Positions 25,110-36,840 of a DNA stretch of 64,000 nt are shown here, one piece after another. Position 1 is the stretch's first letter; each line of letters opens with the position of its first letter. The translations under genes were made by a program, and so were the position numbers. The DNA is taken from NCBI RefSeq assembly GCF_964204645.1, contig NC_134026.1, forward strand, positions 31,419,150 through 31,483,149, given 5' to 3'. This stretch comes from Tubulanus polymorphus. Lineage: Eukaryota; Nemertea; Palaeonemertea; Tubulaniformes; Tubulanidae. The notes under the pieces were generated by a model. It did no database searches and was not told where the DNA came from. It worked only from the letters and a program-made list of their open reading frames with translations.

Positions 25110-26940
25110 CAGTAGAAATCTGAGGTACTCTACTGAGGAATCTCCACTCCCCAAACAGAGAGTTCAAGATGATACTGAAAGTTCCTGAGGTTCCTAGAAA
25201 TTTCACTAAGTAAAGACTTGAAATTAGGTATAGTATAAATTGCTATGAATTTCGTTATAGCTAAGAATGTTCTCAACTAGGACGGTAAGTTAGTATTACG
25301 TGTATTTCATATTTCCCTTTTGTAGCGTGTATTGATTTGGTCATCTAGTACAAAATACCAAACGACTGACAGGAAACAGGATTGTTCCAGTTGTCGTTGA
25401 GAAATATTTAAGGTGTCATGAGTCTGAATTGACTATAAATCAGGTAAAATTGTACTTAATATGAACTTCTTTGCAGGAACAGTCGACTTAAAGATGGTTA
25501 TGTTTATTTTATGTATTTTTGTTGTAGCCAGTGGACTGTTGTTGTTAGAGACGCTCAAAACCAGAGCAAAGGAAACATCAGAGTTCAAGAAGTGTTGAGC
25601 AAATTCCTCAAGGTCCGAGTCATGAATCTGAATTGACTATAAATCAGGTAAAATTGAAATTTATTTTGAAGAAGAGTCTCAAAAATGATATCATTATTCA
25701 TATTTTGTGTTTTCACATTGTAGTACATGTATTGAGCTTGTGGTTGGCCGTAAAATATCAGGCGACAGGAAAAGATCAGATCAGAGATGCTGACAAATTT
25801 CTCCATCAATTCGGAACTTCTTTCAATGTTTGTACGCAGAAATCGAAGTACTTTGGGGAATCTCCACATCAAACAGAAAGTTCAAGAAGATACGAAAAGT
25901 TACTGAAGTTCTGTGCAATTTCTCTTCTAAATCATGTGTCTAGATTGACTATGAATCAGGTAAAATTGAATTTATGAATTTCTTTGCAGGAACAGTCGAC
26001 TCAATGAAACTGGTTACTTTTATGTATTTTTGTTGTAGCCAGTGGACTGTTGTTGTGTGGTAAGAGATGCGCAAAACCAGAGGAAAGGAAAATATCAGAG
26101 TTCTGGAAGAATTGAGCAAATTCCTCAAGGTCCGAGTCATGAATCTGAATTGACTATAAATCAGGTAAAATTGAAATTAGATGAATTTTGTTTTTATGAA
26201 GAGTCTTATGAATGAAAATCATAGTTTATATTTAGTACATTGTTGTTGTAGTTAGTATTGAGTTAATCGTCACACAATACCAGATATCAAGATGGAAACG
26301 ATACCGATGATGCATATCAATTTCCTCATGAAAAACCTAAGAGTCATGTGTCTGAATCTACTAAAAAGCAGGTATAATTGAAATTTATTTTGAAGAAGTC
26401 TCAAAAATGATATCATTATTCATATTTTGTGTTTTCACATTGTAGTACATGTATTGAGCATGTGGTTGGCTGTAGAATATCAGACGACAGGCAAAGATCA
26501 AATCAGAGATGCTGACCAATTTCTCCATCAATTCGGAACTTTCAGTGATTGTTACCGCGAGTTAGCGCAGTTCCAGAGATGCCGACCAATTTCTCCAACA
26601 AATCGGGACTTTCAGTGTTTGTTACCGTGAGTTACCGTAGTTCCAGAGATGCCGACCAATTTCTCCGTCAAATCGGGACTTTCAGTGTTTGTTACCGCGA
26701 GTTACCGTAGTTCCAGAGATGCCGACCAATTTCTCCGTCAAATCGGGACTTTCAGTGTTTGTTACCGCGAGTTATTGTAGTTCCTGAGATGCCGACCAAT
26801 TTCTCCGTCAATACGGGACTTTCAGTGTTTGTTGCCCCGAGTTATCGTGGTCCAGAGATGCCGACCAATTTTCTCTGAGGCTGATTGCTTCAGTATAGGT
26901 TGAATGTAAATACACATTGTACATCTATTCAAAAATAAAT
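25110..26940 (+). other. Row of exon-like modules ending in a poly(A) signal
   Basis: At least five homologous modules sit between acceptor-like TTGTAG or CATTGTAG and a donor context CAG|GTAAAATTG or CAG|GTATAATTG: 25326-25443, 25528-25647, 25724-25959, 26039-26164 and 26252-26371. A terminal module starts at 26446 and runs to AATAAA at 26934-26939. A related fragment lies at about 25112-25209, and a possible first exon ends at a GTAAGT donor at 24908. Read so that each ends on CAG, modules 3 and 4 are fully open. Modules 1, 2 and 5 each carry a single stop near the start. The shared end reads SHESELTINQ or close to it. This is either a decaying or fast-evolving protein gene built from duplicated exons, or a spliced non-coding transcript. 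No family was recognised. Confidence 0.45.
26540..26870. repeat. About 70 bp repeat in the terminal module
   Basis: About five copies containing CCAGAGATGCCGACCAATTT, CTCCGTCAAATCGGGAC and TTTCAGTGTTTGTTACCG. They continue the end of the duplicated module beginning at 26446, so they are an expansion within a possible last exon. Confidence 0.8.
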
Positions 26941-26944
26941 ATGA

Positions 26945-28220
26945 ATTGGTTTGATTGGCTGGTTTGTTGTTGAATCTGATTGTGGGTTATTAATTACTGA
27001 TTTGCTGCGACTTTGCGTTGTAAATGCATACATTTCAAAGGATTTCTCTTGTTTTTTGCTTGTTAAATAATTTTGTAAATGATAATTGAGGATGTCAAAC
27101 TTTAGTTTAGAGTTTTGTTACAGTGATGAACGAATGCACTGTATATGTGGAGATTATGTACTTGTGACTTCTAAACTCAAGATACTCGGTTTGCTCTTGA
27201 CTTGTTTGATTATGATATTGATGAATACATTGATTTTATGGTGTTTGATTATTGGTTGAACTATTGAACTATCAATACATATTGAACTACTAACCACGAG
27301 TTGTTGTAACATCAATATCATTAGTGGTCAGTTGTTCGCTACAAATTGTATGTGTTATTTTTTCTTTAAATGTACGGTGGACTCTCTCTTAACTAGAATC
27401 ACTTCAAGTCTTGTTACTTTTATCTTGGAGTAATGATTCTCCAAGCTTACATCAACTCGGACCAAACACATTGAACTATTTCATTGAAATTTTTTGATCT
27501 GCAGGTGACAATTATCACCTTGTCTTATTTGATTCGAGTTAGTCAAGTCTATTGTACATGGATTCTTTTTTCTCTGAAAGTGAATTCAATGAAACGACAG
27601 TTGAACCTCTGATACGATACTGTTTAAGACGAAACCCGTTTATTACGATCAGATTTCCAGCAGGTCCCGGCTAATTTACATCGATCCATATTTTGATAAT
27701 ACAACAATTTCACTTTCATCCATAAGATATTATTATTAAGTATTTAACTAAGGAAAATGACTTCAAACCATTCTCACTGCGGTAGAGATACAGTTATCAG
27801 TCTGATTACTCCAAAATTATATTAATGCATGTATCAATCTGCAGCAGCTTGGCACTACCCTATGGATAGTGCCCACCCATACCCTTCAGACACTCGTTAA
27901 GACTTGTCACCGTCTACATAATCTGAAGCGTTCACTCTTCAAACACAGCTTGAACCCTCCACTCATCCCTTTCGGATTGAATGTCTGGGGTCCAGGAAAC
28001 AGAACGACACCTTTCTCTCGGCTTGGAGTTATCAGACCGATCTTGTCTGATTACTCTAAGTACTCGGAGACTTTCATTTATTTGACCATTTACACAGCTA
28101 TCAACCTGCATTTTGGACACAGATTCCACCAATGGAATAATTAATTTGCCTTTTCGCAATTGTTTCCTTGAGTATATCCTGTACTACACTGAAAAATAAC
28201 TGTACAAGGTTCAAACTCCA
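26945..28220. other. Unassigned spacer
   Basis: No repeat array or convincing gene. An open frame at 27869-28144 (91 codons) has no recognisable domain, and I do not call it a gene. Confidence 0.4.
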
Positions 28221-28944
28221 TAGATAGTTACTCCTGATCGGCCCTGGTGCTGAAATAGATGATGAACCGGGGTGTGCCAGTAATTACTGATACCGATTCA
28301 GAATGTCCTGATGCAGAAAGGAAGGATATGTAGAGGTGTTCTGGGTGCGAACGCAGAAACAATTTATACTGAGAATGGTCCTGGTGCGGAAATGAAGTTA
28401 AACAGGGCTGTATGAATTCAATTGCATCAAAGATACATGTATTTTTTTGATTACACGTATACACTTGGAATGAACTATCAAATACCTAGAATTAACAATT
28501 ACAAATATATGTGACCGCATTTCACAAGCGCCATCTATCGGAATATAGAATGAAGTATCTACAAACGTAGTGAAGTCGTGGGTTCGAACCCATGGCATTG
28601 ATTCAGAGTGTGTACAGGGTTGTCCCGGGTTCGAACCCAGTAATCACTTATACTGATGCAGATACTGGTCCTGATGCTGAATAGAGGTTGTCCAGGTTCG
28701 TCCTATGGATAGATGATATACAGCTAAGGGGGTCGGGTTTTGAACCCAGTATAATTGCTGATAGTGATTCTGACTCACGGTCCCGATGCTAAATGGAGGA
28801 TGTGCAGGGCCGGGAGTTCGGGTGTTAAATCCAACATTTTTCAAAGGATTAGAATTAATTCGTAACGCCAAATTCATTATAACGCTCAATTATTCATTCT
28901 CTCCTAATATTAGCATTATAAAGGGCTTCGTATCTGTATATACC

Positions 28945-29091
28945 TTAACCGTCATGTGCTGCCTCTATACACATCGTTGACGGTGAATTTGTGAACTAAC
29001 TTATTACCCGCATGCCACAGTAAGAAAATTCTTCTGCATAGTTAGTTCTTATGTTCACCGCTACTTACTGTATAGGGAGCAGCACCTAACG
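28945..29091. mobile_element. Diverged foldback element
   Basis: The ends TAACCGTCATGTGCTGCC and GGAGCAGCACCTAAC, with the inner pair GAACTAAC and GTTAGTTC, form imperfect inverted repeats. The GTGCTGCC ends relate it to the 178 bp elements at 29709 and 30051 and to the cluster at 60498. Confidence 0.5.
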
Positions 29092-29094
29092 GGA

Positions 29095-29665
29095 CTGGGA
29101 CTGAACTCGTCTCAGGCACTGGGAATCATGAACTCGTTTCAGGCACTGGGACTGAACTCGCCTCAGGCACTGGGACTGAACTCGTCTCAGGCACTGGGAC
29201 TGAACTCGTCTCAGGCACTGGGACTGAACTCGTCTCGGACACTGGGACTGAACTCGTCTCAGGCACTGGGAGTGTACTCGTCTCAGGCACTGGGACTGAA
29301 CTCGTCTCAGGCACTGGGACTGAACTCGTCTCAGGCACTGGGAGTGTACCCGTCGCAGGCACTGGGACTGAACTCGTCTCGGACACTGGGACTGAACTCG
29401 TCTCGGACACTGGGACTGAACTCGTCTCAGGCACTGGGAGTGTACTCGTCTCGGGCACTGGGACTGAACTCGTCTCGGGCACCTGGACTGAACTCGTCTC
29501 GGACACTGGGAGTGTACTCGTTTCAGGCACTGGGACTGAACTCGTCTCAGGCACTGGGACTGAACTCGTCTCGGACACTGGGACTGAACTCGTCTCAGGC
29601 ACTGGGACTGAACTCGTCTCGGGCACTGGGACTGAACTCGTCTCGGGCACTGGGACTGAACTCAC
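29095..29665. repeat. 24 bp minisatellite, about 23 copies
   Basis: Units of ACTGAACTCGTCTCAGGCAC plus TGGG, with variants TCGGACAC and GTGTACTC. All six frames stay largely open because 24 is a multiple of three. The apparent 179 and 210 aa proteins on the two strands are by-products. Confidence 0.92.
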
Positions 29666-29708
29666 TGACCGTACTGATGCTGAATAGAAGATGTACAGGG
29701 GTGTCTCG

Positions 29709-29886
29709 ACCGTGCGGTGCTGCCGCTATGCTCATCGTTAGCGGGATTTCCATACACTAACTGAAGTCAACTCTGGCAACCAACGTGCTCTCCAGTTTTA
29801 CTCCGTAACCCTTGCTTGCCAGAGTTGACTAACGTTAGTGTATGAAAATCCCGCTACCGATGAGCGTAGAGGCAGCACCGTACGGT
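29709..29886. mobile_element. 178 bp foldback MITE, copy 1
   Basis: The ends ACCGTGCGGTGCTGCC and GGCAGCACCGTACGGT are inverted. The inner arms GCGGGATTTCCATACACTAA and TTAGTGTATGAAAATCCCGC, then TCAACTCTGGCA and TGCCAGAGTTGA, continue the pairing to a short centre. It has no coding capacity. Confidence 0.8.
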
Positions 29887-30050
29887 AAAATGTTGATATC
29901 TTAACAAAAGTAATCACTAAAAACTGATTCAGAGTTGCCCTGATGCTAAATAGAGGATGTACAGGGGTGTCCCGGGTTCGAACCCAGTAATTACTGATAC
30001 TGATTCAGAGTTGTCCTGATGCTGAATAGAGGTTGTACAGGGGTGTCCAT

Positions 30051-30228
30051 ACCGTACGGTGCTGCCGCTATGCTCATCGTTAGCGGGATTTCCATACACT
30101 AACTGAAGTCAACTCTGGCAACCGACGTGCTCTCCAGTTTTACTCCGTAACCCTTGCTTGCCAGAGTTGACTAACGTTAGTGTATGAAAATCCCGCTAAC
30201 AATGAGCAAAGCGGCAGCACCGTACGGT
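30051..30228. mobile_element. 178 bp foldback MITE, copy 2
   Basis: Same length and structure as the copy at 29709-29886, with ends ACCGTACGGTGCTGCC and GGCAGCACCGTACGGT. Both copies sit after TGTACAGGGGTGTC and before AAAATGTTGATATC. They therefore arose by duplication of a larger unit and not by two separate insertions. Confidence 0.8.
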
Positions 30229-30804
30229 AAAATGTTGATATCTTAACAAAAGTACTATTCAGAGTGGTCCTGATGCTGAATAGAGGATGAACAGTGGTTT
30301 CCCGGGTTCGAACCCAGTAATTACTGATACTGATTCAGAGTGGTCCTGATGCTGAATAGAGGATGTATAGAGGTGTCCCGGGTTCGAACCTAGTAATTAC
30401 TGTTCGCCATCTATCGGAATTTTGCTGAACTGTCAAAATCATAGAATTGACAATAGCTAAGTTTTAGAATGAACCACGTATCGCATGCGCCATCTATCAG
30501 GATATAGGATTATTAAGCACAGTGTCCCGGGTTTGAATCCAGAATTGATGATGCTGAATAGAGGATGTACAGGCCAGGGGTGTCCCAGGTTCGAACCCAG
30601 TAATCATTCTCCTATTGTACCGGTCAGATCCGAATCCTTAATAATGCACTGGTCATTTCTGGAATCCTCAGAAAAAATATCTTAAGACATAATCAATTCA
30701 CAGTAACAAATATTGTACTATTTTTTATTGCACAAAAATGAATTATAAGATCGATTAACATGCATTATCATGATGTAATAATTAGCAGAAAGTTAAGACC
30801 AGTA

Positions 30805-31005
30805 TTTAATTAATTCAGCTCTTTGTTATCCTCAATTAAGTTTAATTCAGCTCTTTGTTATCCTCAATTAAGTTTAATTCAGCTCTTTGTTATCCTCAAT
30901 TAAGTTTAATTCAGCTCTTTGTTATCCTCAATTAAGTTTAATTCAGCTCTTTGTTATCCTCAATTAAGTTTTATTCAGCTCTTTGTTATCCTCAATTAAG
31001 TACAA
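30805..31005. repeat. 32 bp minisatellite
   Basis: About six copies of TTATCCTCAATTAAGTTTAA plus TTCAGCTCTTTG. Confidence 0.9.
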
Positions 31006-31466
31006 ATATCATTCCAATCAATTGTATGGCACATACTAACTGTAGCATCATTCATAAGCCTCAATTTACTGTTACAATTCTTAAAAATTTGATTACAAAC
31101 TTTTATCCATTTAATAACTTTTTTTTCATCATTTAGAATCAACAAAACAAAGGAAGACATATATTAATAAAAATAATGATATTCTATATCCCGAAGATAA
31201 AAACAGTCTACAATATGGCGCCGGGTTATATCGAAAAAATGGAATGTTTACAATCAAAATTGACGACGGAATTTATAGCACCGCTATACAATAGTTACAT
31301 AGCAACCATAACCATAGCAACCATTTATATGTATATATATATTTATTGCTATTAAGATGTGTATTATAAACACACAATAGGGGAGGGAAGGGGGAAGCTT
31401 ACGATTCAATTTGATGGCATAACATTGCATAGAATATGTAAAATATAATAAATTCAAAGTAAAAAT

Positions 31467-31565
31467 CAATATTCTATACCGGTACACAATGATATATCAA
31501 TATTCTATACCGGTACACAATGATATATCAATATTCTATACCGGTACACAATGATATGTAAATAT
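31467..31565. repeat. Three-copy 31 bp repeat
   Basis: Three copies of ATCAATATTCTATACCGGTA plus CACAATGATAT. Confidence 0.85.
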
Positions 31566-31633
31566 TCTTATATTGAACGATTAAATCGTTAAGATTGATT
31601 TATTAAACATTGGATTGAGATAAAGAGCAGCAC

Positions 31634-31720
31634 AGATATATATATATATATATATATGTGTGACTGTCTGTCTGCGTAGCTGCTGCTGCTGCTGCTGCTG
31701 CTGCGTAGCTGCTGCTGCTG
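31634..31720. repeat. (TA)n and (GCT)n microsatellites
   Basis: A run of alternating A and T at about 31634-31658, then two GCTGCTGCT tracts at about 31678-31720. The surrounding 31000-32300 shows no gene. Confidence 0.85.
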
Positions 31721-32317
31721 GCTTTATCTGATATTTCTCCATACATAATATAAATACTGAATATACATCCATCACAAACATCAATCTGCAGCCTGGACCC
31801 TGAACCTTATCAGTCTGAACCCTGAACCCCTCAGATTTAACCCCCTCAGACTGAATGATGAACCCTGCTCAGACTGAACCCCCTCAGACTGGATGGTGAA
31901 CCCTGCTCAATGCTTCACCGGAGATATTTCACATGGAAGGAATGCAGGATGCAGACCGGTATTCGCCGTAATAAACCCATTGACTACTGCATAGCAACAG
32001 TTACCATAGTGACACTAATACAAGAGAGATTGTTACAGAGTTCACAGTTAAATGCTACCTTCGATTAAATGACAGGTTTTTGAGTATACGTATATATAAA
32101 CCATCATCTCGACTAGTGAAGTGGCGCCACCTACAGCCGGACTAGTGAATCAGCAGATTTATACTATTTCGGGACGGTATCAAAGCTTCACGAATATGAC
32201 ATCAAAAATGGTGAAAATATGTAAACATTTTAACATATAGAGAGAAAGAAAGAGAGAGATTTCTAAGAGTTTACCTGAACCATACAATAGGCTAACCTTA
32301 CACTTACTGGCTTTATA

Positions 32318-32323
32318 TTTATT
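32318..32323 (-). terminator. Polyadenylation signal of the AKAP2/MISP-like gene
   Basis: TTTATT on the plus strand, AATAAA on the minus strand, about 200 bases beyond the inferred stop at 32529-32531. Confidence 0.5.
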
Positions 32324-32385
32324 TATGGTTTTACTAATTTTGATCTTTTACGTTGGTTTTTACATGTTTCAGACTTCAGTACAAA

Positions 32386-32528
32386 TATCTTTAGTACCAA
32401 TATCTTCAGTACCAATATCTTCAGTACCAATATCTTCAGTACCAATATCTTTAGTACCAATATCTTCAGTACCAATATCTTCAGTACCAATATGTTCAGT
32501 ACCAATATCTTCAGTACCAATATCTTCA
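32386..32528. repeat. 15 bp minisatellite in a probable 3' UTR
   Basis: About ten copies of AGTACCAATATCTTC. On the minus strand they follow the inferred stop codon of the AKAP2/MISP-like gene directly, so they form its 3' untranslated region. Confidence 0.85.
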
Positions 32529-34853
32529 TTACGGACTTCCAGCTTTTTGCCTCAGTTTTCTACAAACAGAACAATTGTTCAAACTGAATCAGACGTAAGT
32601 GTAGAGGGAGGTGAGAGGTATAAGAGGTATAGAAGGTGTGAGAGGTATAGAGGTGAGAGGTATAGGAGGTATAGAGGGGGGTGTAGAGAGAGGTTGGAGA
32701 TATATGGGGAGGTGAGAGGTATAGAGGTGAGAGGTATAGAGGGAGGTGTAGAGAGAGGTTGGAGATATATGGGGAGGTATAATTACCTGATTTCTTCCTC
32801 TCTTAGTTTCTGTCGTTTTATTTCTAATTCAATCAATGACTCGGGAGATGTAGTAGTAGTAGTACTAGTAGTACCGGTAGTAGTACTACTCGGAGTAGTT
32901 GGAGCTGTTATAATCTCGGAGGAGGACGGCTGGAGTACTGGTTCTCCGATATGATCCTCCGACGTCGTACGAATTTTACCCTCTTTTTTTAAATCGAGTT
33001 CTCGTTTTCTTTCTCTCTCGATTTCCATCTGTAATCGACTGCTCGCTAGATTACGTAATCCGTCTGTTGTTTCCGTGGATACCTTCCTCACAGGAGCAGA
33101 CGGACGTGGTTTAATATTCACCTCTAATTTAACGGTTCTCGGAGGTAACGGAACCGATAAACCTCTCAACCTCCGATATTCGGCGTCGCGGGTTACAGAA
33201 ATACGACGTTCCTTCTCGACGGCGGTTTCGTGTTCCTCAACAGTCGAGTCGGTTAGATCGGACGGAGCAGTCGGAGCGATTGGAGTACTCGGAGCAGATA
33301 CCGCTCTTCCTCTTAAAGATACCTGAAATATAAAGCCTTATACGTCACACACCAGATGGCGCAACAATACACACACACAAAGTGTAAAACAGTTTATTAT
33401 AGATGAAATTTGAAGTGGATTTTTTGGGCGAGATTTCAATCACTGGAAAATTGAAGTGCAGTAACTGAGAAACCACTAGTGACATCTAGTGAATCCTCAC
33501 TTGCCGCAGTAACTGAGAAACCACTAGTGACATCTGGTGGATCCTCACTTGCCGCAGTAACTGAGAAACCACTAGTGACATCTGGTGGATCCTCACTTGC
33601 CGCAGTAACTGAGAAACCACTAGTGACATCTGGTGGATCCTCACTTGCCGCAGTAACTGAGAAACCACCAGTGACATCTAGTGAATCCTCACTTGCCACA
33701 GTAACTGAGAAACCACCAGTGACATCTAGTGAATCCTCACTTGCCGCAGTAACTAAGAAACCACTAGTGACATCTGGTGGATCCTCACTTGCCGCAGTAA
33801 TTGGTTGAGTTCAGTGGTAGATACCTGATTCGGTGGGTTAGGTCGACTCCTCGGTGAGTCGAGGTTAGGTTGACTCCTAGGTGACTCCGAGTCAGGTTGA
33901 CTCCTAGGTGACTCCAGGTCTGACAGGTAATCGCTGTGTTTTATCACCGATGATTTTAATCCCATTGATTCACGTTCTGCTTGTAACTCACTTTCACGTA
34001 AATTCAATTCTTCAATTTCCTTTCGTATAATACTCTCAATAGATGGCGATGATTGCATCTCCGGGTAATTACGACTGGGTGGAGACTGCACACGACCACC
34101 AGATGGCGACGGTGTTTGGACCGGGTGATTCTGTGAACGTCCACCAGATGGCGACGGTGTTTGGACCGGGTGATTCTGTGAACGTCCACCAGATGGCGAC
34201 GGTGATTGGACGTGGTGATTCTGCGAGCGTACACTAGATGGCGGTGGTGAATGGATCCCGTTCGGACTATGCACCGCTGTATTACGATTAGGACTAATCG
34301 TTGGACTGATTTGACGGACTAACTCTCTCTGCCGAGTCGCCTCTAGTTCCCTCTCTTGTTGTAATTTGATTTCTAATTCTAGAACGCTCATGTTATTGTT
34401 GACGTGTAACCGTGGTGATGTAAGAAGCGTTTTCTCACGCTCGGTACGCAGCGCCATCTCTCTGCGTTGCTGTTCTCTAATCTCCCTCTGTACAATATTC
34501 TCACTTCCATTTCTCATATTTGAATCCGTTTCATCGGTCGCTACGGTGACTGCTGCTATTGTTGTAGATTCTACGTATTGTTGCCGCGGTAATCCATTGT
34601 TGCGTTGTTGCCCCGCTAATGAGGAATAATGTAATTGACTAGGGCCGTTTATTTTAAGCGGAGATGTTTTAGTAGCGGTCGACTGTTCGACTATAGACTG
34701 TAACATAAACTGCTCCCATTGTTTTTTTCGTAGTCCCAGGTCACCGATTGGTTGAGTGTCAACGTTCTCGTTTACATCTCTCGCCGGTTCTGATTGGTTG
34801 AATTTAACCGGCCGCTCCGATTGGTTGAATTTCTCATCGATGACGACATCCAT
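32529..34853 (-). CDS. AKAP2/MISP C-terminal-like cytoskeletal adaptor
   Basis: Three minus-strand coding exons: 33825-34853, 32787-33322 and 32529-32559, joined in phase (531 aa). The ATG at 34853 follows an in-frame TGA and a CAG acceptor at 34873, so the start is firm and a non-coding leader exon lies upstream. Helical motifs of the type EI..QR.RE..LR..RE occur at about residues 118-142, 155-180 and 271-297, and again near the C-terminus (SLIELEIKRQKLREEEIRK). Similar motifs characterise the C-terminal region of PALM2-AKAP2 and MISP, which bind actin and PKA or act in the cell cortex. Between them lies a Ser/Pro-rich region with three repeats of about 16 residues (SGGRSQNHPVQTPSP, 214-255). 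The family call rests on motif resemblance. The short last exon is less certain. Confidence 0.55.
33458..33802. repeat. 48 bp minisatellite in intron of the AKAP2/MISP-like gene
   Basis: About seven copies of AGTAACTGAGAAACCACTAG, TGACATCTGGTGGATCCTC and ACTTGCCGC. It starts about 20 bases inside the intron after the 33825 donor. The upstream exon's frame reads open through the donor and the whole array, which makes intron retention formally translatable. Confidence 0.9.
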
Positions 34854-34874
34854 TTCTATGATTCAACAGTGCCT

Positions 34875-36730
34875 GAAAATATTGAAAAGAATTTTGTTAT
34901 TATAGTCAAAGAATGTAGATTCACTGTAACTCTGCGCCCATCCCGCCCGTCTGGCAGCATGAGACTAGTTTGTGTGAACCATAGCAACGTCTGATATTCA
35001 GACTAGGATAAGACCAGCAAAGTAAGATAAAGGGTTGAACTCAGGGTTTTCTAAGTAAATCTCGCCACCGTCCCAGCATGAGGAGGCTGAGTGAGGAGTG
35101 GGGGGAGGGATGGTGATAAAAGATGTCAGTTTTCCACCGTTTTAAGTCGCTGAAACGCGACACTTTTTTATCAAACTTGAAAATTAGTTAAATCGTCATA
35201 TGATCTTTGTTAAAATACAGTTAGAAATGGAGAAATATCGACATCGACAGTTGTTTAAATACCGTTTACAATCGTGAATCATTGATTCAGTCACCATTTT
35301 GTCAACAAACTACTTAATCAATAATAAATTACAAACGTGCAGACGAACCGACGATGAATCATAAAACATTTATTTTTCTGAATAACCTCAAAATATACTA
35401 TAAAATTGCGAATTTATACTTTCTTATCATTTTAATTCTAAATATCTCAAATCTGAAAAATATTTTGGAATTGTTTGATATAAATAGTTCGTTGTGTCAT
35501 GTATTGAAAGTTAGTGTTTTGTTTGTATAAAATGAAACCGCTGTCACTGGACTCAGTGAAGAAGCAAGATTAAAACAGCATCTTTTAATCCTAATCTTAT
35601 CAGGTAGGAACCGATTATCCTTATCACAATTATATTCATTTTATAATCACGATTATAACCGGTAGTATGATGGGTTTAACGGACCTAAAATGCAGCAATT
35701 AGTAGAAGCAATTCAGGCATCTTTTATTAGCAAGCAAGCAGCAGCATCCAGCCAGGGAATGTCGGGGATGATGGATGGAATGGATGGCTGGGTCGAGTCA
35801 TCCACCCAGATCATCTTGCGTTTTTTTTCAGGTCTAAGCGACATCTCCACCCACCCTGCATCTTACCCTCCTCACAAGCCCTCCTCAGGCCCAGGGAGCT
35901 CGCGTATCAGAGTAGTAGTACCCGGTATTGTATAAACGATAAAATCTCTTAATCCAGCGTTTTATTTTGTACACATCACTGTCTACCCCTAGTTAGTAAC
36001 CTGTCTGTGGTTTAGTTTCACCATCTGATATTTTTGGTATAAGCCTGTGTAGTCCGATTATAAAAGCTTACCACCAACGCTAAGGTAACTTACTAGGCCC
36101 TAATCTCCCCCTTCTCTCACCCTCCTCCCCTCCTCTCCCTGTCACTATCAGCAGTGAAGTGCCATGTTTGTGGTCCTACTTACAACTGATTACTGATTGG
36201 TTCTTTGATCTAGATCACATGACTGACTGGACAGAGGTCACATGATCTAGGCCTAATCACCAGTCCGTGACACAGTCAGTATGGTTCCCATTGTAATACA
36301 CCTAGTCTATAAGCCAATAGATAATCCTAACTGTATAGGTCTCATAGTTTAATATATAACTCTTTAAGTGAATGTATCTGGGTCTTGATTGAAAACAATT
36401 TTAATGAAATACTTAAACTTACCAGAGATAAATGTTTTCAATGCCTTTACAACATGAAACTGTTTCCACTGTATATGAATCAATATAAGTGTCACAGTAG
36501 ACATTGACTGATAGATGTAGAGAGGAATTTCAACTATGTATTAACAAAACCCTGTTTGAATTTGACTCCACTCAATATTAACTCTGTACACTATAGGCTA
36601 CTATATACACAGTCGGGCTGAAATCAGTTTGAATTTGTGTCTCAGATTAGATATTTCTAACTGTCGAGATTGAGATAGCAAGATTTCACTAAATTGTGAT
36701 ACAAAATCTGACATTTAGAAGAAAATGAGA
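34875..36730. other. Upstream region with no recognised gene
   Basis: Includes a possible open frame at 35690-35935 (81 codons from ATGCAGCAATTAG) with no recognised domain. Otherwise AT-rich unique sequence. It lies between the divergent AKAP2/MISP-like gene and the 37249 gene, so it may hold promoters for both. Confidence 0.4.
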
Positions 36731-36734
36731 TCAA

Positions 36735-36840
36735 GATGCTTCCTTGAGCTATGAAGTAGTTTAACTCTTTGTTTCGACTTTATCCTGCTTCAAGAATACT
36801 AAAATCCATCTTCAGCAATACTAAATTATACTTCAAAGCT
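36735..36840 (-). mobile_element. Solo Penelope-tail-like fragment
   Basis: CTTCCTTGAGCTATGAAGTAG and TTTCGACTTTATCCTG, then ATCTTCAG, match the reverse complement of the 69 bp satellite of dystrobrevin intron 6 and the tail of the Penelope-like element at 44.1 kb, with several changes. Confidence 0.5.

Larger units (their letters stand above)
28225..30605. repeat. Tandem units of about 76 bp with a tRNA B-box-like motif
   Basis: A repeated unit contains CTGATTCAGAGTGGTCCTG, ATGCTGAATAGAGGATG and CCGGGTTCGAACCCAGTAAT. GGTTCGAACCC matches the B-box consensus of tRNA genes, but no A box or tRNA fold is present, so these are not tRNA genes. A tRNA-derived SINE origin is possible. The array is interrupted by a 24 bp minisatellite and by two foldback elements. 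Confidence 0.6.

Noticed and set aside
27869-28144. 91-codon plus-strand frame
   Set aside because: No domain, splice context or poly(A) signal, and the flanking sequence looks non-coding.
29126-29760. Long frames on both strands of the 24 bp minisatellite
   Set aside because: All frames are open by unit length. There is no start context, splice site or unique flanking coding sequence.
28560-30620. GGTTCGAACCC motifs considered as tRNA genes
   Set aside because: No A box, no cloverleaf and no terminator. Only the B-box-like element recurs.
35690-35935. 81-codon frame starting MQQLVEAIQASF
   Set aside because: The start looks reasonable but no domain or downstream exon could be placed. Left as unassigned.
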